Assembly (NCBI RefSeq): GCF_019683595.1
Contig: NZ_JADGHZ010000022.1
Location: forward strand, 1 to 35,698
Direction: 5' to 3'
Origin: Sphaerobacter sp.
Lineage (GTDB): Bacteria > Chloroflexota > Chloroflexia > Thermomicrobiales > Thermomicrobiaceae
Length of the DNA: 35,698 nt
Part shown: positions 22,943-32,707 of the stretch, piece by piece
Numbering within the stretch: the first letter of the stretch is position 1
Layout: every line of letters begins with the position of its first letter
Notes under the pieces: generated by a model
What the model was told of the DNA's origin: nothing
Database searches by the model: none
The model's input: only the letters and a program-made list of their open reading frames with translations
Position numbers and translations under genes: made by a program

Positions 22943-23164
22943 TTACGTGCGCAGTCGATACGTGATGCGGCCCCGCGTCAGATCGTACGGCGACAACTCG
23001 ACGCGGACGCGGTCCCCAGGTAGGATGCGGATGAAGTTCAACCGCAGCTTGCCCGAGATGTGGGCTAATACCTCGTGCCCGCTGTCCAACTCCACACGAA
23101 ACATGGCGTTCGGCAGGGGCTCTGTGACGCGACCTTCGACCTCGATGACATCCTTCTTTGCCAC
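22943..23164 (-). CDS. infA: Translation initiation factor IF-1
   Basis: 73 residues, the standard size. From the GTG at 23164 the protein reads [21 protein letters not shown], then [22 protein letters not shown], ending [18 protein letters not shown]-1 occupies the A site of the small subunit during initiation. The GTG is preferred because GAGGTG is 7 nt upstream; an in-frame GTG at 23188 would add eight residues that match nothing in the family. It is in the canonical infA-rpmJ-rpsM-rpsK-rpsD-rpoA order. A paralogue is at 764-1039. Confidence 0.96.
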   Translation of the reverse strand: MAKKDVIEVEGRVTEPLPNAMFRVELDSGHEVLAHISGKLRLNFIRILPGDRVRVELSPYDLTRGRITYRLRT

Positions 23165-23228
23165 CGAACCACACCTCAACCCGCGCACGCGAAAACCGGC
23201 GGACCGCGTGTGTGCGCCACAAAGCGGG

Positions 23229-23259
23229 ATTATACCACACTTTCCGCCGGTGCGGTCAA
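23229..23259 (-). promoter_or_regulatory. Promoter for infA-rpmJ-rpsM-rpsK-rpsD-rpoA-rplQ-truA-rplM-rpsI
   Basis: On the minus strand TTGACC (23259-23254), a 19-bp spacer, then TGG-TATAAT (hexamer 23234-23229). The extended -10 is perfect. It lies at the 3' end of map, whose TAA stop (23232-23230) is inside the hexamer. Start of transcription would be near 23222, giving a leader of about 58 nt. Confidence 0.7.
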
Positions 23260-23994
23260 CAGCACCGGCTCATCCTCCGTCACGAGCACCGTGTGCTCGT
23301 AGTGAGCGGCTAGCGCCCCGTCCGCCGTCACCACCGTCCAGCCGTCCGGCAGCACCCGGGTCCGAGCCGACCCCGGGGTGAGCATCGGCTCGATCGCGAG
23401 CGTCATCCCTGGCCTCAGCCGCAACCCGGTCCCCGGCCGCCCGTAGTTGAACACGGTCGGTTCCTCGTGCATGGCGCGCCCGACTCCGTGCCCGGTGTAC
23501 TCGCGGACAACTGCGAACCCGTGCGCCGCGGCGTATGAATCGATCGCCGCACCGATATCGCCCAACCGCTTCCCGGCGACCGCGGCGGCCGCACCGGCAC
23601 GGAAAGCGCCTTCGGTCGCCGCGATCAGCCGCCGGGCCTCGTCACTGACCTGACCGACCGGCAACGTGATCGCAGCGTCGCCGTGGTAGCCATCGATGAT
23701 CACCCCGACGTCGATCGAGATGATGTCTCCCTCGACCAGAACCCGGTCTCCTGGAATGCCGTGGACGATCTCCTCGTTGACCGAGGCGCAGATGCTGGCC
23801 GGGTAGCCGTGGTAACCAAGGAAGGACGGTTTCCCACCGCGCGCGGTGATGAGCTCATAGGCCAGCCGGTCGAGTTCCCGCGTGGTGATCCCGGGCGCTA
23901 CCCGCTCGCGCATCAGGTCGAGCACCTCGGCCACGACGAGTCCCGCTGCGCGCATCAAACCGATCTCGCGGGCCGACTTCAGCGCGATTGCCAT
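23230..23994 (-). CDS. map: Methionine aminopeptidase, type I
   Basis: 254 residues. The five metal ligands are present: Asp95 and Asp106 ([17 protein letters not shown]), His169 ([13 protein letters not shown]), Glu202 ([10 protein letters not shown]) and Glu233 (YEHTVLV). It removes the initiator methionine from new proteins. No N-terminal zinc finger, so type Ia. The adk stop and map start share one base (TGATG). Its stop codon lies in the infA promoter. Confidence 0.97.
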   Translation of the reverse strand: MAIALKSAREIGLMRAAGLVVAEVLDLMRERVAPGITTRELDRLAYELITARGGKPSFLGYHGYPASICASVNEEIVHGIPGDRVLVEGDIISIDVGVIIDGYHGDAAITLPVGQVSDEARRLIAATEGAFRAGAAAAVAGKRLGDIGAAIDSYAAAHGFAVVREYTGHGVGRAMHEEPTVFNYGRPGTGLRLRPGMTLAIEPMLTPGSARTRVLPDGWTVVTADGALAAHYEHTVLVTEDEPVLLTAPAESVV

Positions 23995-24683
23995 CAGCTC
24001 GCCTCGACCCGCGACCGCAGCGCGGCCAGAATGGCCTCAGTGACCGCCTCGATCGGCTGGTTGCCGTCGATATTGACCAGCAGGCCGGCCTTCGCGTAGT
24101 GCTGCAGCACCGGCTCCGTCTGCTCGTAGTAGATCGACAGGCGACGCTCAACCGCCTCCGGCGTGTCGTCGCTCCGCTGGTACAACTCGCCGCCGCAGAC
24201 ATCGCAAACGCCCGGCTGCTTCGGCGGGTTGAACACCTTATGGTAGGTCGCCCCGCAGTTACGGCAGACCAGGCGCCCGCTCAGCCGCTCGATCAGCACC
24301 TCACGCGGCACCGCGATGTGGATCACCGCCGCGATCGAGTCGCCCCGGGCCGCCAGCGCCGCGTCCAGCGCCTCGGCCTGGGCCTGGTTGCGCGGGAAGC
24401 CGTCGATCAGCGCGCCGTGCGCCTCCGGTCGCTCGGTTGCCAGTTCGTCAAGCCGTTCGGTCAGCATCCGCAGGGTGAGGTCATCGGGAACGAGAGCGCC
24501 GCGGTCGTAGTAGCTGCGAATCTCCCGCGCCAGCTCCGTATCGCTGGCCATGACCTGCCGAAACAGGTCGCCGGTGGCGACGTGGACCAGTCCGAGCCGC
24601 GGCGCGACGATGGCCGCTTGTGTCCCTTTACCCGCACCCTGCGGGCCCATGATGACGACGTGTCGTGCGCCGTCTTTACCCAT
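23994..24683 (-). CDS. adk: Adenylate kinase with zinc-binding LID
   Basis: 229 residues. The P-loop is GPQGAGKG (13-20), followed by the AMP-binding helices (GDLFRQVMASDTELA) and LIDGFPRN. The LID holds four Cys, Cys140, Cys143, Cys160 and Cys163 (CRNC ... CDVC), the structural zinc type common in thermophiles and Gram-positives. It catalyses ATP + AMP to 2 ADP. It is 14 bp after secY and overlaps map by one base. The sequence starts MGKDGARHVVIMGPQGAGKG, slightly longer than usual. Confidence 0.97.
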   Translation of the reverse strand: MGKDGARHVVIMGPQGAGKGTQAAIVAPRLGLVHVATGDLFRQVMASDTELAREIRSYYDRGALVPDDLTLRMLTERLDELATERPEAHGALIDGFPRNQAQAEALDAALAARGDSIAAVIHIAVPREVLIERLSGRLVCRNCGATYHKVFNPPKQPGVCDVCGGELYQRSDDTPEAVERRLSIYYEQTEPVLQHYAKAGLLVNIDGNQPIEAVTEAILAALRSRVEAS

Positions 24684-24697
24684 GACGCGCCCTCTCC

Positions 24698-25996
24698 TCA
24701 GCGGAGGAAGCCTTCGTAGTTCCGCATCATCAACTGCGCCTCAAGCTGGCGCATGGTGTCGATGGCGACACCCACCACGATCAGCAGCGACGTCGCGCCC
24801 AGGAAGAGCGTCGTGACCCCGGTGATCTGAGCCGCGATGTACGGGAGCACCGCCACCACACCGAGCGAGAGCGCGCCGACGAGGGTGATGCGCATCAGCA
24901 CCCGCGTCAGATAGGCGTCCGTGTTCTTCCCCGGCCGGACGCCTGGGATGAAGGCGCCCTGCTTCTGGAGGTTCTCCGCGATGTTCTGCTGCTGGAACAG
25001 CACCATCGTGTAGAAGTAGGTGAACGCCACCACCATGGCGAAGTAGATCACCTGATAGAGCAGCCCGTTCGGGTTGAAGGCGGTGGCCACGGAGGTCGCC
25101 AGGTTCCGCACCCAATCCCGGTCGGAGGTCTGCAGGAAGTTGGCGATCATCCCCGGGAAAACCATGATGCTGATGGCGAAGATCAGGGGGATCATCCCGG
25201 CGGAGTTGACCTTGAGCGGGATGTAGGTGCTACCGCCGCCATACACCCGCCCGCGGCGGATGCGCTTGGCATGCTGCACCGGGATGCGGCGCACCCCCTC
25301 GTTCAGGAGCACGATGCCGACGATCGTGATGAGGCCGATCAGCACGAAGCCGATGGTGCCCATCACGTTCTGCGTCGCCGTCCCACCCCCGATGAGATTC
25401 GCCACCGAGCGGGGCAGGCTGGCCACGATGCCGCCGAAGATGATGATGGAGACGCCGTTCCCGATCCCGTTCTCCGTGATCAACTCACCCAGCCAGACCA
25501 GGAAGACGGTGCCCGCCGTCATGACGAGCAGGACGGAGATGCTGCGAAGCGCGGTGTCGGCATCGAACAGCCCGAAGTCCCTCAACACCCCGGCGTTGGC
25601 CATCAACACCGCCTGACCGTAGCCTTGCAGCAGCGCCAGCGGCACGGTCAGCCAGTGGGTGTACTGGTTGATCCGGTTCCGCCCCTGCTGTCCCTCCCGC
25701 GACAGCTCCTCCAGGCGCGGGATGATCGGCGTCAGGAGCTGCATGATGATCGACGCCGTGATGTACGGGTAGACGCCCAACGCCAGGATCGAGAAGTTCT
25801 TCAGCGTGCTCCCGGAGAACAGGTTCAGCATGCCCAGGAGCTGGTTCTGCTCCAGGAGCTGCTGCAACGCCTGCCGGTCCACGCCGGGCACGGGAATCGT
25901 CGCGATGAAGCGGAACAGGACCAGGATCCCGACGGTGAAGAGGATCTTGCGTCGAAGGTCGGGGATCCTGAAGGCGTTGATGGCTGCTTCGAGCAT
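24698..25996 (-). CDS. secY: Preprotein translocase subunit SecY
   Basis: 432 residues, the usual size, with ten hydrophobic spans. Family landmarks: [19 protein letters not shown] at the start, TIPVPGVD, the [28 protein letters not shown] plug region (GALPYITASI-type), and [20 protein letters not shown] near the end. SecY is the protein-conducting channel in the cytoplasmic membrane. Its ATG shares one base with the L15 stop (TAATG), so L15 and SecY are translationally coupled. Confidence 0.97.
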   Translation of the reverse strand: MLEAAINAFRIPDLRRKILFTVGILVLFRFIATIPVPGVDRQALQQLLEQNQLLGMLNLFSGSTLKNFSILALGVYPYITASIIMQLLTPIIPRLEELSREGQQGRNRINQYTHWLTVPLALLQGYGQAVLMANAGVLRDFGLFDADTALRSISVLLVMTAGTVFLVWLGELITENGIGNGVSIIIFGGIVASLPRSVANLIGGGTATQNVMGTIGFVLIGLITIVGIVLLNEGVRRIPVQHAKRIRRGRVYGGGSTYIPLKVNSAGMIPLIFAISIMVFPGMIANFLQTSDRDWVRNLATSVATAFNPNGLLYQVIYFAMVVAFTYFYTMVLFQQQNIAENLQKQGAFIPGVRPGKNTDAYLTRVLMRITLVGALSLGVVAVLPYIAAQITGVTTLFLGATSLLIVVGVAIDTMRQLEAQLMMRNYEGFLR

Positions 25997-26436
25997 TAGC
26001 TAATGGCCTCCACGGTGCCGCCGGCGGCCTCGATCTTCTCGCGGGCGCTCTTGGAGAACTTGTGCGCGCGCACGGTCAGCGGTCGGGTCACCTCACCGTC
26101 GCCCAGGATCTTCACCGGGTACTCAAGGCCGCGGGTTACACCGCGCTCGTAGAGCACCTCAGGGGTGATCGGGCCGTCGATGTCCAACTCGTTGAGCCGG
26201 CCGACGTTCACCACCTCATAGACCGTCTTGAAGATATTGACGAAGCCGCGGCGGTAGCTCAGGCGCTTGTAGATCGGGTTCTGGCCACCCTCGAAACCGC
26301 GGCGCACGGTGCCGCGCGCCTTCTGGCCCTTGGTACCGCGCCCGGCAGTCTTCCCCTTGCCGGACCCGTCACCACGGCCGACGCGGGTCCGCTCTTTCCG
26401 CGATCCCGGCGCGGGCTTCAGATCGTGCAACTGCAT
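25996..26436 (-). CDS. rplO: 50S ribosomal protein L15
   Basis: 146 residues. The start [41 protein letters not shown] is typical of L15, as is [19 protein letters not shown]. The extended N-terminus threads through 23S rRNA domain II and the C-terminus is globular. It lies 49 bp after rpmD and overlaps secY by one base. Confidence 0.96.
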   Translation of the reverse strand: MQLHDLKPAPGSRKERTRVGRGDGSGKGKTAGRGTKGQKARGTVRRGFEGGQNPIYKRLSYRRGFVNIFKTVYEVVNVGRLNELDIDGPITPEVLYERGVTRGLEYPVKILGDGEVTRPLTVRAHKFSKSAREKIEAAGGTVEAIS

Positions 26437-26485
26437 CGGGTTTCACTCCTCTAGCTGTACGCCCTCGCGGGCCGGGGCGGAGAGG

Positions 26486-26683
26486 TTACGACTCCTCTTC
26501 TTCGCCCTCGATCCGCACCAGGTGGCGCACCTTATAGATCATGCCGCGCACGGACGGGTTGTCCGGCTTTTCCAGCGTCTGGTTCAACCGCCGGAACCCC
26601 AGCGCCCGGATCGTGTCCTTTTGATCCCGGCTGTACCCGATTGCGCTCCGGTAGTAGGTCACCCGGATCGTCTTCTGGCTCAT
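26486..26683 (-). CDS. rpmD: 50S ribosomal protein L30
   Basis: 65 residues. [32 protein letters not shown] is the family core, followed by [16 protein letters not shown] and an acidic EGEEEES tail. Found only in some bacteria; its presence here is usual for the spc cluster. It overlaps rpsE by 4 nt. Confidence 0.95.
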   Translation of the reverse strand: MSQKTIRVTYYRSAIGYSRDQKDTIRALGFRRLNQTLEKPDNPSVRGMIYKVRHLVRIEGEEEES

Positions 26684-27222
26684 GCCTGCACCGCCTGCTC
26701 CCGGCGACGCAGCCGCTCCGGCGGGATGCCACGCCGCTCCGCCACCTGCTCGACCGACTCCAGGCTCTTCAGGGCGAGGAGAGCCGCCTGGGTGACGTTG
26801 ATCGGGTTGTCGCTTCCCAGCGACTTCGCCAGGATGTCCTGGATGCCGGCAGCCTCGACGACCGCACGCACCCCTGCCCCGGCGATCACGCCGGTACCCG
26901 GCGCCGCCGGCTTGAGCAGCACTCGCGCCGCTCCGAACTTGACCTCAACCTCATGGGGAATGGTCCGTCCCGCCAGCGGCACCCGGATCATGTTCTTCCG
27001 AGCCGCGTCCGCCGCCTTGCGGATGGAATCCGGCACTTCAGCCGCCTTGCCCAGCCCGACGCCAACGCGGCCATTGCCGTCGCCGACCACCACCAGGCTG
27101 CTGAAGTTGAACCGCCGGCCACCCTTCTGCACCTTGGCGACGCGGTTGATCTGAACGACCCGCTCCTGAAACTCGGGTGCGTCGTCGCCGCGGGGCCGCC
27201 TGCCGTCTGTGCGTCTTTCCAT
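26680..27222 (-). CDS. rpsE: 30S ribosomal protein S5
   Basis: About 180 residues from the ATG at 27222; a GTG at 27246 would add eight residues. The core holds [76 protein letters not shown] and [19 protein letters not shown]5 is at the decoding region and takes part in fidelity and mRNA unwinding. Its stop overlaps the rpmD start (ATGA). Confidence 0.96.
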   Translation of the reverse strand: MERRTDGRRPRGDDAPEFQERVVQINRVAKVQKGGRRFNFSSLVVVGDGNGRVGVGLGKAAEVPDSIRKAADAARKNMIRVPLAGRTIPHEVEVKFGAARVLLKPAAPGTGVIAGAGVRAVVEAAGIQDILAKSLGSDNPINVTQAALLALKSLESVEQVAERRGIPPERLRRREQAVQA

Positions 27223-27264
27223 GTCTCTATGCCGCTCTCTCCCCACGGGCTGCGTGCCCGCTGT

Positions 27265-27642
27265 TTAGAATTCTAGCCCAGCTTCGCGCGCCGCTTCGGC
27301 CAGGGCACGGACCCGCCCGTGGTACTTGTAGCCACCCCGATCGAAGACGACGCGGGTGATGCCCTTTTCGCGGGCTCGTTCACCGACCACCGTGCCGACG
27401 ATGCGGGCTTCCACAACCTTGGGATGCTCCTCCGGGAAGCGCTCGCGCACCGCCTTCTCCAGGGTGGACGCCGCCACCAGCGTGTGACCGACCGTGTCGT
27501 CGATCACCTGCGCGTAAATGTGCTCGTTGCTCCGGAACACGTTGAGCCGCGGCCGCTCCGGCGTCCCGCTCACCTTGGCGCGCACCCGCAGGTGGCGCCG
27601 CTTCCGCGGGGAAAGGGTCCGCTTGTACTCGTACTTGCCCAT
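27265..27642 (-). CDS. rplR: 50S ribosomal protein L18
   Basis: 125 residues. [21 protein letters not shown] and [14 protein letters not shown] are the diagnostic stretches, with [26 protein letters not shown] at the end. L18 binds 5S rRNA with L5 and L25. It is preceded by an unusually long 106-bp gap that holds a strong hairpin. Confidence 0.97.
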   Translation of the reverse strand: MGKYEYKRTLSPRKRRHLRVRAKVSGTPERPRLNVFRSNEHIYAQVIDDTVGHTLVAASTLEKAVRERFPEEHPKVVEARIVGTVVGERAREKGITRVVFDRGGYKYHGRVRALAEAAREAGLEF

Positions 27643-27683
27643 CCGAGTCGTGACTCCTTTGAACGGGTATCAGCCCGAGATGC

Positions 27684-27724
27684 CCACCGAGCGGCGTCCC
27701 ATGCCGGGGCAGCGCCGCCGGTGG
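27684..27724 (-). other. Strong 12-bp hairpin between rplF and rplR
   Basis: CCACCG and GCGGCG (27684-27689, 27691-27696) pair with CGCCGC and CGGTGG (27713-27718, 27719-27724), leaving one bulged base and a 16-nt loop. On the minus strand it lies in the rplR leader, 40 to 80 nt before its start. No T-run follows. It may be a regulatory or RNA-stability element. Confidence 0.55.
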
Positions 27725-27748
27725 CTACCCGAACCCACCCGCATCGTG

Positions 27749-28294
27749 CTACTTGCCGACCTTTCCGGCCTTACCGGCCTTGCGGCGCACGCGCTCGCCC
27801 AGGTAGCGCACACCCTTGCCCTTGTAGGGCTCCGGCGGGCGAATCCGGCGAATCCGCGCGGCGATCTCGCCAACCAGTTGCTTGTCGATCCCCTGCACGC
27901 CGATCCGGGTCGGGGACTCCAGCACGAATGTGATCCCCTCCGGCGGCTCGACCCGGACCGGGTGGGAGAAGCCCAGCGACAGCACGAGGGTCTTACCCTC
28001 AAGCTGTGCGCGGTACCCCACGCCCTGGATCTCCAGGTCCTTGCGGTACCCCTGCGTGACGCCGTGCACCATGTTCGCCACCAGCGTCCGCGTCAGCCCG
28101 TGCAGCGCACGGAACTGGCGCTCGTCCGACGGCCGGCGCACCAACAGCGTCCCGTTTTCGCGCTCGAAGCGCATGGCGGGGTGCACCCGCTGCTCCAACT
28201 CCCCCTTCGGCCCCTTGACGCGCACCACCCCCGGATCGATCTGGACTTCGACGCCCGCCGGGATCGGGATGGGGAGATTGCCTATCCGTGACAT
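27749..28294 (-). CDS. rplF: 50S ribosomal protein L6
   Basis: 181 residues. [58 protein letters not shown] and the C-terminal [20 protein letters not shown] are all L6 signatures. Its two repeated domains bind near the base of the L7/L12 stalk and the sarcin-ricin loop. The Lys-rich tail [12 protein letters not shown] is longer than in E. coli. Confidence 0.97.
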   Translation of the reverse strand: MSRIGNLPIPIPAGVEVQIDPGVVRVKGPKGELEQRVHPAMRFERENGTLLVRRPSDERQFRALHGLTRTLVANMVHGVTQGYRKDLEIQGVGYRAQLEGKTLVLSLGFSHPVRVEPPEGITFVLESPTRIGVQGIDKQLVGEIAARIRRIRPPEPYKGKGVRYLGERVRRKAGKAGKVGK

Positions 28295-28330
28295 CCTGCT
28301 TCCTCCGTAGCTCGACAGGCCCGCGCGTCG

Positions 28331-28729
28331 CTAGAAGACGGTGCAGAGCACCTCGCCGCCGATGCCGCGGCGCCGAGCCTCATGCCCGGACATCACGCCC
28401 TGCGGGGTGCTGACGATGGCAATGCCGAGGCCGTTGCGCACCCGCGGAATCTCGTCCTTCCCGGCATAGACGCGCAGCCCGGGCTTGGAGATCCGGCGCA
28501 ACTCCCGAATGGCGTGCCGGCGATCCCGCGTGTACTTGAGCTTGATCGTCAGCACCGGGTATGGCCGGCGCTCCTCGACCCGGAAGTCCTCGATGTAGCC
28601 CTCTTCCTTCAAGATCCGGGCGATCGCCACCAGGATCTTGCTGGACGGCATGGAGGTCTCCGGCTTGCGCGCCATGCCCGCGTTGCGAATTCGCGTGAGC
28701 ATGTCTGCAATGGAATCGTTGATCGTCAT
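28331..28729 (-). CDS. rpsH: 30S ribosomal protein S8
   Basis: 132 residues. It starts [20 protein letters not shown] and ends [31 protein letters not shown], both diagnostic. S8 binds the central domain of 16S rRNA and in E. coli represses the spc operon. It is 28 bp after rpsN. Confidence 0.97.
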   Translation of the reverse strand: MTINDSIADMLTRIRNAGMARKPETSMPSSKILVAIARILKEEGYIEDFRVEERRPYPVLTIKLKYTRDRRHAIRELRRISKPGLRVYAGKDEIPRVRNGLGIAIVSTPQGVMSGHEARRRGIGGEVLCTVF

Positions 28730-28757
28730 CGTCCGTCGCTACTCCGCTCGCCGTCCA

Positions 28758-28943
28758 TTACCAGCTCGACTTGGTCACGCCGGGCAGCTTGCCGCTCGCG
28801 GCCAGCTCACGGAAGCAGATCCGGCAGACGCCGAACTTCCGCATGTAGGCGCGGGAGCGCCCGCACAGCTTACACCGGTTGACATGCCGCACCGGGTACT
28901 TGGGCGGCTTCATCGCCTTGACGATGAGTGCCTTTCTCGCCAT
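28758..28943 (-). CDS. rpsN: 30S ribosomal protein S14, type Z
   Basis: 61 residues, the short zinc form. Ligands Cys24, Cys27, Cys40 and Cys43 (CKLC ... CRIC) are intact. [24 protein letters not shown] is the typical start and LPGVTKSSW the typical end. Located in the 30S head. It is 17 bp after rplE. Confidence 0.97.
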   Translation of the reverse strand: MARKALIVKAMKPPKYPVRHVNRCKLCGRSRAYMRKFGVCRICFRELAASGKLPGVTKSSW

Positions 28944-28960
28944 TTCTCCTCCGACTCTCC

Positions 28961-29506
28961 CTACGACTCGCGGAACGGCATGCCCAGCAGCGCGAGGAGT
29001 CGGCGGCCCTCCTCGTCGGTCTTCGCCGTGGTCACAATCGTCACTTCCAGGCCGCGTACCTTGTCGATCTTATCGTAGTCGATCTCCGGGAAGACCAACT
29101 GCTCACGCAGCCCCAGGGTGTAGTTGCCACGGCCGTCGAAGGAGCGCGGCGATAGCCCTCGGAAGTCCCGGATTCGCGGCAGCGCCGTCCCGATCAGCCG
29201 GTCGAGGAACTCATAAGCCCGGTCGCCGCGCAGGGTGACCATGACGCCAATGGGCATCCCGGCGCGCAGCCGGAAACCGGCGATCGAGCGCTTCGCCCGC
29301 GTCACGACCGGGCGCTGTCCAGAAATGGTGGCCAGGTCGTCGGCCGCAGCGTCCAACGCGCGCCCGTTGTGAATCGCCTCGCCCAGGCCGATGTTCAGAA
29401 CAATCTTCTCCAGGCGGGGCACCTCATGCACATGCCGGTACCCAAACTCCGCCATCAACGTGGGTACGATCTCGTTGCGATAGAGTTCCCGAAGGCGTGC
29501 TGCCAT
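28961..29506 (-). CDS. rplE: 50S ribosomal protein L5
   Basis: 181 residues. [43 protein letters not shown]-type (here [16 protein letters not shown]), [24 protein letters not shown] and the C-terminal [13 protein letters not shown] are L5 signatures. L5 binds 5S rRNA and makes bridge B1b to S13. It is 37 bp after rplX. Confidence 0.97.
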   Translation of the reverse strand: MAARLRELYRNEIVPTLMAEFGYRHVHEVPRLEKIVLNIGLGEAIHNGRALDAAADDLATISGQRPVVTRAKRSIAGFRLRAGMPIGVMVTLRGDRAYEFLDRLIGTALPRIRDFRGLSPRSFDGRGNYTLGLREQLVFPEIDYDKIDKVRGLEVTIVTTAKTDEEGRRLLALLGMPFRES

Positions 29507-29543
29507 CTCGTATCCTCACCTCACCCGGCGACCGGGCTCCCGG

Positions 29544-29870
29544 CTACCTCGGCCGCGGAATCACCGCGTCGCACTTCTTGCAGTACCGGACCTTCTCGCC
29601 CGACTCGGTGAACCGGAACCCCACCCGAGTCGCCTTGTCGCACGACGGGCAGATGAGCATCACCTTCGAGACGTGCAACGGGGCCTCGACCTCGATGATG
29701 CCCCCCGGGCGACCCCCGGGGATCGCACGCTGGTGCTTCTTGACCCGATTCACACCCTCGACGATCACCCGGTCGACGCGCGGCATGTTCTGCCGCACCC
29801 GGCCCCGGGCACCCTTATCTCGTCCGCGGATGACCAGCACTTCGTCGCCGGTCACGATCTTCTCGGCCAT
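29544..29870 (-). CDS. rplX: 50S ribosomal protein L24
   Basis: 108 residues. The KOW motif is at the N-terminus (GDEVLVIRGRDKGARGRV), and the centre has INRVKKHQR-like VNRVKKHQRAIPGGRPGGIIEVEAPLHVSKV. Two CxxC pairs (CPSC and CKKC) near the C-terminus suggest a zinc ribbon, as in many bacterial L24. L24 starts large-subunit assembly. It follows rplN by 27 bp. Confidence 0.97.
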   Translation of the reverse strand: MAEKIVTGDEVLVIRGRDKGARGRVRQNMPRVDRVIVEGVNRVKKHQRAIPGGRPGGIIEVEAPLHVSKVMLICPSCDKATRVGFRFTESGEKVRYCKKCDAVIPRPR

Positions 29871-29897
29871 GACTCCTCCCTCGCTCTCTCGCTCACC

Positions 29898-30266
29898 CTA
29901 GAGCACTTCTGGCGCAAGGGAGACGATCCGCATGAACTGCCGATCCCGCAGCTCGCGCGCAACCGGGCCGAAGATGCGGGTACCGCGCGGGTTGCCCTGC
30001 TGGTTGATCAGGACCGCCGCGTTGTCGTCGAACTTGATGTGCGTCCCGTCCGGCCGACCATACTCCTGCGCCGTCCGGACCACGACCGCCCGGACGACGT
30101 CACCCTTCTTGACGGCCGAGTTTGGCTGTGCCGACTTCACCGTCGCCACGATGACATCCCCGACCGATGCATACTTCCGGCCCGAGCCTCCCAGCACACG
30201 GATGCAGAGGATCTCTCGCGCGCCGGAGTTGTCGGCGACCTTGAGCCTGCTCTCCTGTTGGATCAT
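29898..30266 (-). CDS. rplN: 50S ribosomal protein L14
   Basis: 122 residues, the standard length. [37 protein letters not shown] is the classical N-terminus, with [32 protein letters not shown] in the middle and IVSLAPEVL at the end. L14 lies on the intersubunit face with L19. It is 35 bp after rpsQ. Confidence 0.97.
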   Translation of the reverse strand: MIQQESRLKVADNSGAREILCIRVLGGSGRKYASVGDVIVATVKSAQPNSAVKKGDVVRAVVVRTAQEYGRPDGTHIKFDDNAAVLINQQGNPRGTRIFGPVARELRDRQFMRIVSLAPEVL

Positions 30267-30301
30267 CGCGCCTTTCCTCCTCCTCGCCGCCGAGCCGCGG
30301 G

Positions 30302-30589
30302 CTAGATCTCCTGGGCCCGTTCGAGGATCTCGCGGACGATCCAGCGCTTGGTCTTGCTCAGGGGGCGCGTCTCCTCGATCAGCACCACATCGCCGACCTT
30401 GCAGCGGTTGTGCTCATCATGCGCCTTGAACTTGCTGGTCCGCCGGATCGTCTTCCGGTACAGCGGGTGGCGGCGAAGGTAGTCCACCGACACCACGACC
30501 GTCTTGTCCATCTTGTCCGAGACGACCCGGCCGACCTTCGTCAATCGGCGCCGTGGCCTCGTCTCGCTTGCGGTCTCACTTGCCTGCAT
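30302..30589 (-). CDS. rpsQ: 30S ribosomal protein S17
   Basis: About 95 residues. [24 protein letters not shown] is the OB-fold start, and [31 protein letters not shown] is the diagnostic second half. The ATG at 30589 leaves about ten extra residues before the conserved core; a GTG at 30622 would add 11 more. S17 binds the 5' and central 16S domains. It is 42 bp after rpmC. Confidence 0.95.
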   Translation of the reverse strand: MQASETASETRPRRRLTKVGRVVSDKMDKTVVVSVDYLRRHPLYRKTIRRTSKFKAHDEHNRCKVGDVVLIEETRPLSKTKRWIVREILERAQEI

Positions 30590-30631
30590 GGTCCGGTCTG
30601 CCCGTCCTTCCCCGCCGAACACGGCGCGGCG

Positions 30632-30853
30632 CTACGACTGCGCCTGCGCCTTCTCCATCTCGGCGGCTATGCGTCGCTCGGTCTGAATCGTCTTAATCCG
30701 CGCGATGTCCCGCTTGATCTGCCGGATCCGCGCGGTGTTGGTCAGCTTGCCGATTGCCTCATCAAAGCGCAGATCGCGCCATTCGGAGCGCAGCTCATCG
30801 AGTTTCTGCATCAGCTCCGCGTCGCTCATTGCACGGATTTCAGCCGGCTTCAT
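30632..30853 (-). CDS. rpmC: 50S ribosomal protein L29
   Basis: 73 residues. [30 protein letters not shown] is the typical antiparallel-helix protein that sits at the tunnel exit beside L23, contacting SRP and trigger factor. [13 protein letters not shown] closes the fold. The ATG overlaps the rplP stop (ATGA). Confidence 0.96.
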   Translation of the reverse strand: MKPAEIRAMSDAELMQKLDELRSEWRDLRFDEAIGKLTNTARIRQIKRDIARIKTIQTERRIAAEMEKAQAQS

Positions 30854-31302
30854 GCCTCGTCACCTCCGGTTCCGCTCTCCGTCCCGGCGGCGACGACCTC
30901 GCGGCGCACGACGCGGCACTTCATCGGCATCTTGTGGATGGCGCGGCGCAACGCCTCGAGGGCGAGCTCCTCGCGCACGCCGCCGAGCTCGAACATCACC
31001 CGGCCCGGCTTCACCACGGCCACCCAGTATTCCGGGTTGCCCTTGCCGCTCCCCATGCGCGTTTCGGCCGGCTTCTGCGTGACCGGCTTGTCCGGGAAGA
31101 TCCGAATCCAGACCTTCCCACCACGACGCACGTAGTTGGTGATCGCGCGGCGGGCCGCCTCGATCTGCCGGCTGGTCACCCACGCCGGCTCGAGCGCCTG
31201 GATCCCGTACTCACCGAACACGACCGTGTTGCCGCGCGAGGCCTTGCCGGTCATCCGACCGCGCTGGACCTTCCGGTGCTTCACCCGCTTCGGCATCAAC
31301 AT
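30850..31302 (-). CDS. rplP: 50S ribosomal protein L16
   Basis: 150 residues. [73 protein letters not shown] and [18 protein letters not shown] are diagnostic. L16 helps form the A site and the peptidyl-transferase centre. The C-terminal acidic [11 protein letters not shown] tail is unlike E. coli. It overlaps rpmC by 4 nt and follows rpsC by 39 bp. Confidence 0.97.
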   Translation of the reverse strand: MLMPKRVKHRKVQRGRMTGKASRGNTVVFGEYGIQALEPAWVTSRQIEAARRAITNYVRRGGKVWIRIFPDKPVTQKPAETRMGSGKGNPEYWVAVVKPGRVMFELGGVREELALEALRRAIHKMPMKCRVVRREVVAAGTESGTGGDEA

Positions 31303-31341
31303 GGCTGTGCTTCCTATCTCCGCCGTCCGTCAGCGCGGCCG

Positions 31342-32016
31342 CTACTCCGCCGTGGCCGCCAGTTCGGGCAACTCCGCCCCACTGCGCGCCTCCGGCATGA
31401 CGTCACCCCGATACACCCACACCTTGACGCCGATGCGCCCGTACGTCGTGTGGGCGTGGACGACCGCGAAGTCGATGTCCGCCCGGATGGTGTGCAGCGG
31501 CACACGACCCATCATCTCCGTCACGGTGCGGGCCATTTCGGCACCGCCCAGGCGCCCGCTGAGGCGGATCTTCACGCCCTTGGCGCCCTTGCGCATGGCC
31601 TGGGTTGCCGCGTGCTTCATCGCGCGCCGGAACGACACCCGCCGGGAGATCTGCTCCGCGATACTCTCCGCGATCAGGCGCGCGTCCAGCTCTGGATCCT
31701 TGATCTCCTCGATCTTCAGGTGGACCTTCTTGCCCACCTGCTGCTCGATGAGCTGGCGGATCCGCTCGACGTTCGCGCCCTGCTTGCCGATGACGATGCC
31801 GGGCTTCGACGTGTGGATCGTCACTTCGATCCGGTTGGCCGCGCGCTCGATCTCGATGCGCGAGATCCCGGCCCGGGTCAACTCATCGTTAATCAGCCGC
31901 CGGATCGTCAGATCCTCATGCAACTGCTCGGTGTAGTTCCGCTCGGCGTACCACTTCGACTCCCAGTCGTGCACGATGCCGAGGCGGAAACCGATGGGAT
32001 GTACCTTCCGTCCCAA
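31342..32016 (-). CDS. rpsC: 30S ribosomal protein S3
   Basis: 224 residues. [28 protein letters not shown] at the start, a KH domain with the GxxG loop in [18 protein letters not shown], and the C-terminal [33 protein letters not shown] and [13 protein letters not shown]3 is at the mRNA entry channel with helicase activity. It starts 1 bp after the rplV stop. Confidence 0.97.
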   Translation of the reverse strand: MGRKVHPIGFRLGIVHDWESKWYAERNYTEQLHEDLTIRRLINDELTRAGISRIEIERAANRIEVTIHTSKPGIVIGKQGANVERIRQLIEQQVGKKVHLKIEEIKDPELDARLIAESIAEQISRRVSFRRAMKHAATQAMRKGAKGVKIRLSGRLGGAEMARTVTEMMGRVPLHTIRADIDFAVVHAHTTYGRIGVKVWVYRGDVMPEARSGAELPELAATAE

Positions 32017-32017
32017 G

Positions 32018-32362
32018 CTAGGCCCCCTTCTCCATCTCGTCGACGATAACGGTAATGTGCGCCGTGCGCTTGAGACGTCGGTTCACCCGACCCCGGGCCC
32101 GCGCCCGCCAGCGGCGATACGTCGGCCCCTCGTCGGCGTAGATCCGCTTGATGTAGAGCCGGTCGGGGTCCAGATCGTGGTTGTGCTCGGCATTCGCCGC
32201 GGCCGACTTCACCACCTTCGCCACGTACTCGGCGGACTTGTTCGGCACGAACCGCAGGATCGCCAGCGCGTCGGGCACTGACTTGCCGCGGACCATGTCG
32301 ACGACCAGCCGCGCCTTTCGCGGCGACACCCGGAGCCCCCGTGCTTTGGCCATGACCTCCAT
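32018..32362 (-). CDS. rplV: 50S ribosomal protein L22
   Basis: 114 residues from the ATG at 32362, which has GGGGAG about 8 nt upstream. [26 protein letters not shown] and the C-terminal beta-hairpin region [25 protein letters not shown] are diagnostic. The hairpin lines the peptide exit tunnel. It is 30 bp after rpsS. Confidence 0.97.
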   Translation of the reverse strand: MEVMAKARGLRVSPRKARLVVDMVRGKSVPDALAILRFVPNKSAEYVAKVVKSAAANAEHNHDLDPDRLYIKRIYADEGPTYRRWRARARGRVNRRLKRTAHITVIVDEMEKGA

Positions 32363-32392
32363 GTGCCGTCTCCCCTTTGCCGCCCTCGACGC

Positions 32393-32677
32393 CTAGCGCC
32401 GGCGGGACGAGCGCTCGGCGTCCTTGCCGTGGCCGCGGTAGGTGCGGGTCGGCGCGAACTCCCCGAGCTTGTGGCCCACCATCTGCTCCGTCACGAAGAC
32501 CGGCACGAAGCGGCGCCCATCGTGGACCGCCACGGTGTGCCCGATCATCTCCGGGAAGATGGTCGAGTCCCGCGCCCACGTCCGGATCACCCGGCGGTCG
32601 CCACTCGCGTTCGCCTGCTCGATCTTCTCCCGCAGCTTCGGATCGATGTATGGGCCCTTCTTCGACGACCTACCCAA
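32393..32677 (-). CDS. rpsS: 30S ribosomal protein S19
   Basis: 94 residues. [77 protein letters not shown] are diagnostic. S19 lies in the 30S head with S13. It follows rplB by 30 bp. Confidence 0.97.
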   Translation of the reverse strand: MGRSSKKGPYIDPKLREKIEQANASGDRRVIRTWARDSTIFPEMIGHTVAVHDGRRFVPVFVTEQMVGHKLGEFAPTRTYRGHGKDAERSSRRR

Positions 32678-32707
32678 TGTGCTCCTCCGTTCCGCCGCGC
32701 ACGTGGG

